Source: a virus | Strand: one strand, 5' to 3' | Length of the DNA: 59,280 bases | Virus record (IMG/VR): IMGVR_UViG_3300028800_000105 | Span: 1-59,280 of that record | Part shown: positions 52,191 through 59,258 of the stretch, piece by piece | How positions within the stretch are numbered: position 1 is the stretch's first letter | How the letters are laid out: each line of letters opens with the position of its first letter | Translations under genes and position numbers: made by a program | Notes under the pieces: generated by a model | Databases searched by the model: none | Told to the model about the DNA's origin: nothing | Seen by the model: only the letters and a program-made list of their open reading frames with translations

Positions 52191-53675
52191 ATGGCAACAA
52201 TTGAGGTGAATTACCAGCACGACAAGAAGGAAGCGGCGCGAGCGCAGAAGGAAATCCGTCGCCGCCTGGAAGAGTTAGGCGGGAAGCTGTACGACGACGA
52301 CGACGTGACCTACCAGGGCAACCGGCTGATTCTGCCGGAGAACATGGACCTGAAAGGCGCGATCGGCTTCCTGGAGAAGAAGCGGCAGGAGATGGAGAAA
52401 GAGACCGTCTTCTCCCGCACCTTCAACTACCGGCCCTGGGACGGCGCCTGGTGCATGTGGCAGGCGCTGAAGCGCGTGTTCGGCATCGTCGGCCACCAGG
52501 AGACCGTGTACCAGACGATGTTCGGCCCGCAGGTTGAGCCTCCGGCCATGATCACGATCAACGTGGACGTGGACAAGCAGGAGCAGATCCCCTGGGGCAC
52601 CTTTGCACTCCCGATGTTCCCCGGCCTGCTCTTCCAGACCGAGACGGGACGCAACGACTTCGGCAACGTCTTCATGCTCTATGCGAACGGGCCGAAGAAG
52701 TACAAGGCAGCCGTCGAGGGGATCTTCACGCTGATCGAGCTGGAGCTGAAGGAACGCTCGATGTACCGGGGCCGTGCCTTCGACGGGCAGCAGTTCCCCG
52801 AGTTCGTCGATCTGTCCGCCGTCGATCCCCGCAAGGTCGTCTACTCGCAAGAGGTGATGACCCAGCTGGAAGCGAACGTCTGGGCGCAGCTCCGGCACAC
52901 CGCCGAGTTTGAGCGCCTCGGCATCCCGCTCAAGCGGGCCGTCCTCGTCCACGGGCCATACGGCACCGGCAAGACGCTCGCAGCAACGCTCACAGGTCAG
53001 GAGGCGGTGGCGAATGGCTGGACGTTCATCAAGGCCCGCCCTGGCCGGGACGATCTGGGTGAAGTCATGCAGACCGCCCGTCTGTATCAGCCCTCGGTCG
53101 TGTTCTACGAAGACATCGATCAGGTCGCGGCCCCCGAAGCCGGAGGCCACGAGGCGATCTCACGACTGCTGGACGACTTCGACGGGGTAAGCGCGAAGGG
53201 CACGCGCATCCTCTGCATCCTCACCACCAACCACCCGGAGCGCATCCACAAGGGCATGGTGCGACCGGGACGCCTCGACGCCATGATCGAGATTAACGAC
53301 CTCGACGTGGAAGGAGTTGCCAAGCTCGTCCAGTCGTGCATCGAGGAATCCCTTGCCGACGGAATCGACTGGGACGCAGTGTTTGAGGCAGCCGAGGGGT
53401 ACAAGCCCGCGTTCGTCACCGAGCTCTCAACTCGGGCCGTGCGCTACCTGATCGCCAGGATGAAGGGTTCTCCGGGCGACGAAAAGGTGACCACGGAAGA
53501 CCTCGTGCACGCCGCAGTTGGCCTGCGGCCCCAGTACGACAAGATGACCGGGGCCAGGGACACGCAGGAACGGCACGAGCTGGCAGACGTGCTCGGCCGT
53601 GAGGTCACCAAGGCCGCAACGATCGCGGTGCGCGAGAACGTCCAGGATCGGCTGCTCGATCCGGCGAAGAGCTAG
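52191..53675 (+). CDS. AAA+ ATPase (494 aa)
   Basis: ATG after GAGAGAGGG. The classic AAA module has Walker A GPYGTGKT (about residue 256), Walker B VVFYEDIDQ, sensor-1 ILTTNHPE and arginine fingers MVRPGRLD, as in FtsH/spastin-type ATPases. A 230-residue N-terminal domain is unfamiliar; there is no protease domain. It may remodel a protein complex, perhaps with the VWA protein at 41683. Confidence 0.9.
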   Translation: MATIEVNYQHDKKEAARAQKEIRRRLEELGGKLYDDDDVTYQGNRLILPENMDLKGAIGFLEKKRQEMEKETVFSRTFNYRPWDGAWCMWQALKRVFGIVGHQETVYQTMFGPQVEPPAMITINVDVDKQEQIPWGTFALPMFPGLLFQTETGRNDFGNVFMLYANGPKKYKAAVEGIFTLIELELKERSMYRGRAFDGQQFPEFVDLSAVDPRKVVYSQEVMTQLEANVWAQLRHTAEFERLGIPLKRAVLVHGPYGTGKTLAATLTGQEAVANGWTFIKARPGRDDLGEVMQTARLYQPSVVFYEDIDQVAAPEAGGHEAISRLLDDFDGVSAKGTRILCILTTNHPERIHKGMVRPGRLDAMIEINDLDVEGVAKLVQSCIEESLADGIDWDAVFEAAEGYKPAFVTELSTRAVRYLIARMKGSPGDEKVTTEDLVHAAVGLRPQYDKMTGARDTQERHELADVLGREVTKAATIAVRENVQDRLLDPAKS

Positions 53676-53701
53676 GCCAAGGGCACCGGCCTAGTCAGGG
53701 C

Positions 53702-53753
53702 GGTGCCACCGGATCATTCCTACGGGAGTGAGGGACGGCGCTCCGGTGGCACC
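53702..53753 (+). other. Inverted repeat abutting a palindrome
   Basis: GGTGCCACCGGA (53702-53713) pairs with TCCGGTGGCACC (53742-53753), 12 bp, right after the AAA+ gene. The last base is the first of the next palindrome. Confidence 0.65.
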
Positions 53754-53767
53754 GTCAGAAACTGACG
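53753..53767. repeat. 15-bp palindrome, perfect copy
   Basis: CGTCAGAAACTGACG immediately after the inverted repeat and before 53786. Confidence 0.9.
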
Positions 53768-53785
53768 GTCAGAAAGGAGTTCGGT

Positions 53786-54043
53786 ATGGGCGAAGCGACA
53801 GGCGTCCTGACGATCAAGCGCGGCGACGTGAAGGAGGAGTTCTCCTGGAACGGCGACGTGCAGGATCGTGCGGCGGCTCGTGCGGCGTTCGACTCGGCAA
53901 TGGCGACACCCGGCATGCTGGGCATCGCGTTCAAGTCGCCGGGGAAGGGCGAGCGGGTCAGCTCGTTCGACGAGATCGAGAAGATCGAGAGGGAGACCGG
54001 TGTTGTCTCCGCTCAGGTCACTACGGGACTCGTCGGGGGCTAG
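53786..54043 (+). CDS. Hypothetical protein (85 aa)
   Basis: ATG after AAAGGAG. MGEATGVLTIKRGDVKEEFS, then RAAARAAFDSAMATPGMLGI; a small alpha/beta protein often found in phages. Function unknown. Confidence 0.7.
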   Translation: MGEATGVLTIKRGDVKEEFSWNGDVQDRAAARAAFDSAMATPGMLGIAFKSPGKGERVSSFDEIEKIERETGVVSAQVTTGLVGG

Positions 54044-54533
54044 GAAGGTCAGGAGGGGCGGGGCAGTTGCGACTGTCCCGTCCCCCTACGACCTCAACCC
54101 CATCCCGAAACTGGTCGAGGAATACAAGACCGAAGGCCACCTGACAGTCCAGGCACCCGACGGACAAACCACCTACTACCTGTACCAGAAAGACACCGCA
54201 CCGTTCCTGCACGTTGGCTGGTTCCGGCAAGACACACCATCGACGCGAGACACGCGCTTCGGTGACCGGGTATGCGGCTGGATGAACTCAGGCACCTGGG
54301 GCACCATCGTCCGCCCCAACAACATGGGCTGCGTCTGCGACGAATGCCTCACCGAAGCAGGGATCACAGATAAAGAAAAACGACACCTGCTGGGGATTCC
54401 GGCGCTGGAAGCCGTCCTCGGCTGCATCTTCTCCGGATACCAAATGTGGCGGTTCGTTTGCGGCATGGGGATCAGCAACATGGGCAGCTACAGCGAACCC
54501 CCGATCGCCCACTCACCTACCGACTGGCTTTAG
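54000..54533 (+). CDS. Hypothetical protein (177 aa)
   Basis: The only usable starts are GTG 54000 or TTG 54003, 4-7 bp after GGGAG, inside the previous gene. After a basic start, PYDLNPIPKLVEEYKTEGHL and a Cys-containing second half (CVCDECLTEAGITDKEKRHL) follow. Function unknown. Confidence 0.65.
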   Translation: MLSPLRSLRDSSGARKVRRGGAVATVPSPYDLNPIPKLVEEYKTEGHLTVQAPDGQTTYYLYQKDTAPFLHVGWFRQDTPSTRDTRFGDRVCGWMNSGTWGTIVRPNNMGCVCDECLTEAGITDKEKRHLLGIPALEAVLGCIFSGYQMWRFVCGMGISNMGSYSEPPIAHSPTDWL

Positions 54534-54722
54534 AAGCTCCTCCCGTGGGGGAAGGAGGGCGCAGACAGCCCCCTGCCGGTTGGCTGCGTCACGGGGCGGG
54601 CGGCATTCTGCTCCGTCGCCCGCCCCATCCCTACGGGAGCTAGAACTGGGGGCCTACCAAGCTCGCTTCTCACACCGTAGTGCGGTAGGCTCCCAGTTAA
54701 CCCACACCACCAGAAAGGAGTA

Positions 54723-54737
54723 CGTCAGAAAATGACG
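54723..54737. repeat. Palindrome variant containing a start codon
   Basis: CGTCAGAAAATGACG; the single change from the consensus creates the ATG (54732) of the next gene. Confidence 0.7.
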
Positions 54738-54938
54738 TTAACCCAGATTCAGGAAACAGTCGAAGCCCCGGCTGAAACGACCACTGTCAGGGTCGAACCG
54801 ACCCCCGTCCAGGCAATCATCAACGATATGATCTCGCTCGCCCGAGGGGGCCGCTGGATCCAGTCCCGTACTACCGACGGACGGGGCCACTACTGCACCG
54901 CAGGGCTTGCTCAGAAGGCTCTCGGGTGGCTTCGGTAA
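54732..54938 (+). CDS. Hypothetical protein (68 aa)
   Basis: ATG 54732 lies inside a palindrome variant; AAAGGAG is 11 bp upstream. MTLTQIQETVEAPAETTTVR, then AIINDMISLARGGRWIQSRT and a Cys. Function unknown. Confidence 0.65.
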   Translation: MTLTQIQETVEAPAETTTVRVEPTPVQAIINDMISLARGGRWIQSRTTDGRGHYCTAGLAQKALGWLR

Positions 54939-55393
54939 ACACCTGGCAGATGATCCTGGGTCCCAACGCGACCCAGAAGATGGTCGATCAGATGAACGCC
55001 AAGGACCTGATCGAGAAGATCAAAGCCGGTGAGCAAGCACCGATCACGGTTCACATCGACACGCTCGGCACGGTCACCACGTCAGGGACCACCCCCGCAG
55101 GGGTGAAGGATCTGCAGAAGATGGCCGACCTGAAGCTCGATCTTGGCCCCATGTATGCCATACCAGTGATCCCAGGCGAAGAAATACGCACCTACCAGCA
55201 GGTGATCAGCGCACTCTCCAGGGCGATCCCACCCGAATGGGTGAAAGAACAAAAAGAGCGCAACCCCCAGCGAGAGAAGTGGCAAGCCGACGCCTGGGTT
55301 GTTCAGTACAACGACGACCCGCAGACAACGCTCGACGACATAGTGCAGTGGTACGAACGAGCGATCCTGCTCATCGGCCATCCTGAGAACTAG
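54926..55393 (+). CDS. Hypothetical protein (155 aa)
   Basis: GTG 54926 overlaps the previous gene by 13 bp. MASVNTWQMILGPNATQKMV, helical N-terminal half and a C-terminal part rich in Trp and acidic residues (WYERAILLIGHPEN). Function unknown. Confidence 0.7.
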   Translation: MASVNTWQMILGPNATQKMVDQMNAKDLIEKIKAGEQAPITVHIDTLGTVTTSGTTPAGVKDLQKMADLKLDLGPMYAIPVIPGEEIRTYQQVISALSRAIPPEWVKEQKERNPQREKWQADAWVVQYNDDPQTTLDDIVQWYERAILLIGHPEN

Positions 55394-55422
55394 CCGGGGT
55401 GTGAAAGCCACCCCAATGCTGA

Positions 55423-55566
55423 TTGTCTAAAACAGACGCCAAGCGTGAAAAGTCAGAGCGCAACCAGTTCTACGCGATGCGCTACAAGCAACGAGAGTGC
55501 GAACGGTGCAAGCACCGGTCGAGCAGGCCAGGCAAGTGCAAACTCTGCGACGGGAGGATGAAGTGA
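55423..55566 (+). CDS. Small zinc-ribbon protein (47 aa)
   Basis: TTG 55423 follows an in-frame TGA directly. MSKTDAKREKSERNQFYAMR, then CERCKHRSSRPGKCKLCDGR gives two CxxC pairs. The ribosome site is weak, but the zinc pattern is convincing. Confidence 0.55.
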   Translation: MSKTDAKREKSERNQFYAMRYKQRECERCKHRSSRPGKCKLCDGRMK

Positions 55567-55607
55567 TGAGACCAAGTAAGACGTAACACTCCCAAGAGGG
55601 GTCTCAT

Positions 55608-55868
55608 ATGCAGAGGTGGCACAGCCAGCGCGAAGAAGCGATCATGCTCAAGCGTTGGAAGCACGAAATGGAGTTGCACAGGTACGACTGGCGTTGCCCG
55701 CCAACGGACGCGAAAGCCTGCCATTGTGCGCGTGGCAAAGGTTCGATGCGGAAACGGACGCCGTATACTGAGCATCACGCAAGCTGGCGCAGCTGGTGGA
55801 ACGAGTCCAGCAGGAAGCGCTTCAGGCATCAGAAGCACAAAGCAATCGAATACGAACTTAAGGCGTGA
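55608..55868 (+). CDS. Very basic protein (86 aa)
   Basis: ATG 55608 after AAGAGGGG, inside an ATGAGACC/GGTCTCAT inverted repeat (55567-55605). MQRWHSQREEAIMLKRWKHE; Arg/Lys/His/Trp-rich to the end. Possibly nucleic-acid-binding. The downstream RNA element starts at its stop. Confidence 0.6.
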   Translation: MQRWHSQREEAIMLKRWKHEMELHRYDWRCPPTDAKACHCARGKGSMRKRTPYTEHHASWRSWWNESSRKRFRHQKHKAIEYELKA

Positions 55869-56391
55869 GGCTGGGGTAAGCGCCACGAGGGGGCCGCTGT
55901 CACCGAAAGGTCGGCCGTTGATCGTGGACGAATCCCCGACCGGGCCAGTATGAGCTACCACGATCGCTCAGCTGGCACAGGCGAATACCCCAGCCTTACG
56001 AAAGAGGGGCACCCGTGTACCGAGCAGTTGGAGCGGGGGCCTTGGCTACACGGTGTTGATGGTTAAGCGCCCCTGCGGGGGAGGAACGCCTCTGGCTGTC
56101 GAGCTACCAATGACGGAGCTGAGAAATTGGCACGTTCTCTTTCTCACGCGGCAAGACCGCAAGGTTCCCGAGGAAGCAGCCGGGTAGCGGCCGCAGGTTC
56201 TCAGATCCCTATGACAACCGATGGACTACGTGACCTAAGTAGCCTTACGGAGCCTCGCTCCGTCGATCGAGTGTTAACTCGTGGATAGGCGAAAATGGTG
56301 AGGTTTAGGATCAACCGTGCATAGGGGCGTCACACTGGAACCTGCGGTCATTAACTTAGAAGTCTGGGGTCTGACGGCTCTCTCCCCAGAG
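55868..56391 (+). ncRNA. Large structured non-coding RNA candidate (about 520 nt)
   Basis: No convincing ORF. AGGCTGGGGTA (55868) pairs with TACCCCAGCCT (55986), 11 bp, closing a domain with GATCGTGG/CCACGATC and a GAAA tetraloop (ACC-GAAA-GGT). Other helices are CCGTGTA/TACACGG (56013/56047), GCGG-CAAGA-CCGC, ACGGAG-CCTCG-CTCCGT, and a long-range 9-bp CCGCAGGTT/AACCTGCGG (56191/56339). A strong terminator follows. It does not match tmRNA, RNase P or intron cores that I know; GOLLD or ROOL relatives should be tested. Confidence 0.6.
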
Positions 56392-56423
56392 AAAAGGCCC
56401 CGGCTTACGCCGGGGCCTTTTTT
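56392..56423. terminator. Bidirectional terminator
   Basis: AAAAGGCCCCGGC and GCCGGGGCCTTTTTT form a perfect stem around TTAC. It ends the structured RNA from the left and the lysis operon from the right. Confidence 0.93.
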
Positions 56424-56442
56424 GTGCGCCCGCACCCACCTG

Positions 56443-56631
56443 TCAACCCGGAGAGCGTACCACCGGCCACGACACTCCCGCAAGTACCTGGCAGGCCAGC
56501 CCGGAAGCAACCAACCCGATCAGCGTCAGCAGCGTCACATGGGTTGAGAACACCCCGAACGCCAGAATCGCAGCGATGATGAACAACACCAGCGCAGCGA
56601 CCATGAACAAACTGCCGAACCCGACGGTCAT
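56443..56631 (-). CDS. Membrane protein (62 aa)
   Basis: Start at 56631 overlaps the previous stop. MTVGFGSLFMVAALVLFIIA and VTLLTLIGLVASGLACQVLA form two membrane helices. It is the last gene of the lysis operon; holin or spanin-like accessory roles are possible. Confidence 0.72.
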   Translation of the reverse strand: MTVGFGSLFMVAALVLFIIAAILAFGVFSTHVTLLTLIGLVASGLACQVLAGVSWPVVRSPG

Positions 56632-56825
56632 GCGCCGTACTTTCCGTCGTCGAGCTTCTGCAGGTTCTCCTTGTAGTTCACCCGTCCAACGTCGTCACCG
56701 AAGCCCGACGCCTTATCGGTGAACACCCAGGCGCAGATCCGGTCATGCTCGTTCTTCACGCCGTTCGTGAGAGCGTCGAAATCAACGCCGTTCTCGTCGG
56801 TGACTGTAACCCACGACATGCTCAT
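56628..56825 (-). CDS. Hypothetical protein (65 aa)
   Basis: MSMSWVTVTDENGVDFDALT, soluble and acidic, in the lysis operon between an enzyme and a membrane protein. Function unknown. Confidence 0.7.
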   Translation of the reverse strand: MSMSWVTVTDENGVDFDALTNGVKNEHDRICAWVFTDKASGFGDDVGRVNYKENLQKLDDGKYGA

Positions 56826-56837
56826 TACCCGTACCTC

Positions 56838-57635
56838 CTATTGCAGAGATTGCAGGGCGGCGTTCAAACCTGCCAGGTCGAAGCCGCGTTCATTCTTGCC
56901 GTTCTTCAGCTCCTCCGGGTATACGATCCCCCACGCCTCGTCTACCAGGTTGGTGTAGAACGCCTCGGTGATCCACAGGTGTTTTGCCCACGACACTACT
57001 CCGCCGCGTCCGGCGTTCCGGCCGAAGCCAGGGATCGCGTGCCCACCGATCACCGAGGAGTTGGGATCGTAGTCCCATGTACCCGAAGCGAACTGGTCAT
57101 ACTGAGCTTGCTGAAACTGGAAACCGATCTCAACGGCTGAGAAGATGTAGACAGCCTCCATGTATTCGTTCCAGTCACCCGCCGTCAAAGAGACATAGGC
57201 GCCAATTTTGTGCCTATGCCCGGCCGCATCCAATAGGCCGACCTTCTGACGGTAGTTCATAGCGACCCGCATGTCCGTACCGTTATCCGTATTCGGGTCG
57301 TTCAAAACGTAGCCGGTGACGGCGCTGTAATCAGCGATCGACTCCTTACCCGTAATCGTCACCGAGCGGCCAGCAAGTTTGTTCGTCTCACGGGTCGTGT
57401 GCGCCCCGCACGCAAACACACAATCCCCCGCACCCTGGAAGCCAGGGGCAACGGTGTTGTCAGGGCCGTTTCCGTTCATCTGCCAATCCCAGGCCTGTTC
57501 GCCGTCACCGAAGATCGTGCCGTGACCGAACGTCGCAGGCGGGGTCGGCAGCGCGGCCTGTTCCGCCTTCAGCCCCTTGAAGGTGATGTCCCGGCTGTCA
57601 GGGGTAGCTGGTTTCTTACCAAGCAGACCAGTCAT
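56838..57635 (-). CDS. Papain-fold cysteine-peptidase-like protein (265 aa)
   Basis: GFQGAGDCVFACGAHTTRET holds the candidate catalytic Cys, and SSVIGGHAIPGFGR the His, as in C1A/C39-like folds. EWAWGIVYPEEL-like C-terminal strands follow. It sits beside holin-like genes, suggesting a lysis or ejection enzyme. Similar proteins occur in actinophage lysis or minor tail regions. Confidence 0.8.
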   Translation of the reverse strand: MTGLLGKKPATPDSRDITFKGLKAEQAALPTPPATFGHGTIFGDGEQAWDWQMNGNGPDNTVAPGFQGAGDCVFACGAHTTRETNKLAGRSVTITGKESIADYSAVTGYVLNDPNTDNGTDMRVAMNYRQKVGLLDAAGHRHKIGAYVSLTAGDWNEYMEAVYIFSAVEIGFQFQQAQYDQFASGTWDYDPNSSVIGGHAIPGFGRNAGRGGVVSWAKHLWITEAFYTNLVDEAWGIVYPEELKNGKNERGFDLAGLNAALQSLQ

Positions 57636-57856
57636 TTAGCCGGGGGGGTGGCCGCAGCCGCAGCCTTCGTCTTGTTCGCCTGTACAGCACCAACAATCGT
57701 GATCGCCAGGAACAGAACGGCGTTCACAACACCGTCAGTGGCGGCAAGCTGCGTCTGCGTAAAGACCACGTTGAACGCAATCAACAGAGCAGCGATCGAG
57801 TTAATGACCGTCAGTAGTGGTGTTTGGATTGTGTCGAGAAGTGCCAGCCAGTTCAT
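57632..57856 (-). CDS. Holin-like protein (74 aa)
   Basis: Two hydrophobic helices (LLTVINSIAALLIAFNVVF and NAVLFLAITIVGAVQ) with a charged Lys/Ala end fit a class II holin. It is coupled to both neighbours by 4-bp overlaps. Confidence 0.75.
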   Translation of the reverse strand: MNWLALLDTIQTPLLTVINSIAALLIAFNVVFTQTQLAATDGVVNAVLFLAITIVGAVQANKTKAAAAATPPAK

Positions 57857-58146
57857 TGATGCTCCCTCCCGCAGCGCGTATTTCGCAGCTGGTTGGTTTG
57901 AGTGAGGTAAACCTCTTTCCGCAGGGCTTTATCGGCTGGGTCGTTGAAATGATGCGGGCCAAGGTAGGCAGTCGTCAGGTTCTGAACGATCACGTCGATG
58001 ATCTGATTGTGTCTGCCGCACGCTTGGCCGTCGGTGTTGCGCAGATCAATCGTGTTCCACAACGTGACAGCTGCCAAACAAAAGATCAAACAGAGGTTCG
58101 TGAAAGCCATCCTCGTAGTGAGGAGGAACGGTGGAGCGCCCTTCAT
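57853..58146 (-). CDS. Membrane-anchored small protein (97 aa)
   Basis: ATG 58146 is chosen by its overlap with the previous TGA. MKGAPPFLLTTRMAFTNLCL leads into one membrane helix (AFTNLCLIFCLAAVTLW). The rest is polar with several His/Asn. A spanin-like or accessory lysis role is possible. Confidence 0.65.
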   Translation of the reverse strand: MKGAPPFLLTTRMAFTNLCLIFCLAAVTLWNTIDLRNTDGQACGRHNQIIDVIVQNLTTAYLGPHHFNDPADKALRKEVYLTQTNQLRNTRCGREHQ

Positions 58147-58367
58147 TTTCCCTGCGCGATCACCAAAAGGGTCGCAAGGATCGCCAAAATACCGATGAAG
58201 ACAGTCCCGAACAGCCACCGCTGGTAGGTAGAGAGCGCCCTTGAGCCAGCCTGCGCAGCCAACAACGTCTTCACATCAGCCTTAATCTCACCCACGTTGT
58301 CTTCTATCGGCTTGGTTATCAAGTAAAGCTCGCGACGAGTCACGTATTCTCCGTTCCCCTCGGCCAC
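58143..58367 (-). CDS. Membrane protein, possible holin (74 aa)
   Basis: A charged coiled-coil start (ITKPIEDNVGEIKADVKTLL) is followed by a C-terminal membrane helix (FGTVFIGILAILATLLVIAQ). This layout resembles XhlA-type hemolysin/holin partners. Confidence 0.75.
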   Translation of the reverse strand: MAEGNGEYVTRRELYLITKPIEDNVGEIKADVKTLLAAQAGSRALSTYQRWLFGTVFIGILAILATLLVIAQGK

Positions 58368-58380
58368 GGATTGACTATCG

Positions 58381-59046
58381 TCAGAGAGGCTTCTTGCGAT
58401 TGGCCAGGAACTGTGCGTAACGCTTCCACCAGTCCAACGGGATACGCCGAGGTACGTTAGGACGAACGACAGGATTCCTCTCCCCGTACTTCCTCCAAGG
58501 GCCCTCCCCTAAACGCCACGCCGTCCACGAGTAAAACCCCGTCATTGCACGGAGTTTGTCCTGCGGGGTCGGCGGAGGCTCCACGATGTGCAACGTCAGA
58601 AACTGACGTGGCCTCGGATCCTGAGACAGGTTGTACTTGTTCGGTGCACCCTGACGGCCGAAGCTCCACAGCAGCGGATCAGCACCATCCTGCAACACCA
58701 TCGTCGCGTGATCCTCCCCGTCAACGCCGAAGGTGATGATGTCGCCAACCTCCAGCTCCTCCGGGGCGTCCACATGGTGCAGCTTGATCCACAGCGTCTG
58801 CGAGTTCCCATACGGCCCCCAGTCGTTCATCATCGGATCCGGGGCACCCGGCGACCACCGGCAAATGTACTGAACGCCTTTACTACAGTCTCCCCTGACA
58901 TGCTGGCCGGGATGCCACGGCGGAGGCGGCACCGGCATCGGCCTGACAGCCTCATACGTCCAGTCGCCACGAGACTGCTCGTCCGCCAACGTCTCATACA
59001 TCAGCAGCTGCATCTTCGCCCGGATCGGAGGCAACGGAATCGTCAC
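58381..59046 (-). CDS. CHAP/NlpC-like endolysin (221 aa)
   Basis: VRGDCSKGVQYICRWSPG carries the candidate Cys, LEVGDIITFGVDGEDHATMV the His, as in NlpC/P60 and CHAP amidases. A palindrome encodes RQFLT in the middle. The C-terminal 60 residues are basic and may bind the wall. First complete enzyme gene of the lysis operon. Confidence 0.82.
   Translation of the reverse strand: MTIPLPPIRAKMQLLMYETLADEQSRGDWTYEAVRPMPVPPPPWHPGQHVRGDCSKGVQYICRWSPGAPDPMMNDWGPYGNSQTLWIKLHHVDAPEELEVGDIITFGVDGEDHATMVLQDGADPLLWSFGRQGAPNKYNLSQDPRPRQFLTLHIVEPPPTPQDKLRAMTGFYSWTAWRLGEGPWRKYGERNPVVRPNVPRRIPLDWWKRYAQFLANRKKPL
58594..58608. repeat. 15-bp palindrome, perfect copy (in gene)
   Basis: CGTCAGAAACTGACG inside the endolysin gene, read as RQFLT on the minus strand. 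Confidence 0.9.
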
Positions 59047-59258
59047 AGGAACACCCTCACCCCAGGAAGTCTAATGCGGTTATTGAACACAGGAACATTG
59101 GATGGCGTCGGTGACGTTGAGTCACCATCCTTCAGATTAATCCTGTTCTGCATCACCGGGACGTTTGAGATCGTCCACTCGTTGCTGGCCCCATCCTTCA
59201 ATCTCATCCGGTTATTGAAACAAGGGAACCCACAATGGAACTCATCTGGCACGTACAA
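59043..59258 (-). CDS. Repeat-containing small virion protein (71 aa or partial)
   Basis: A TTG at 59258 gives MYVPDEFHCGFPCFNNRMRL, but the frame is open to the right edge (AVQVYSWLY...), so it may be the end of a longer protein. NVPVMQNRINLKDG and NVPVFNNRIRLPG are imperfect repeats of one unit. Similar repeats end short fibre or tail-tip proteins. Confidence 0.6.
   Translation of the reverse strand: MYVPDEFHCGFPCFNNRMRLKDGASNEWTISNVPVMQNRINLKDGDSTSPTPSNVPVFNNRIRLPGVRVFL

Noticed and set aside
55868-56391. tmRNA, RNase P RNA or group I/II intron
   Set aside because: I found no tRNA-like ends with a tag reading frame, no conserved RNase P core, and no intron core or domain V, so I kept an unknown structured RNA instead.
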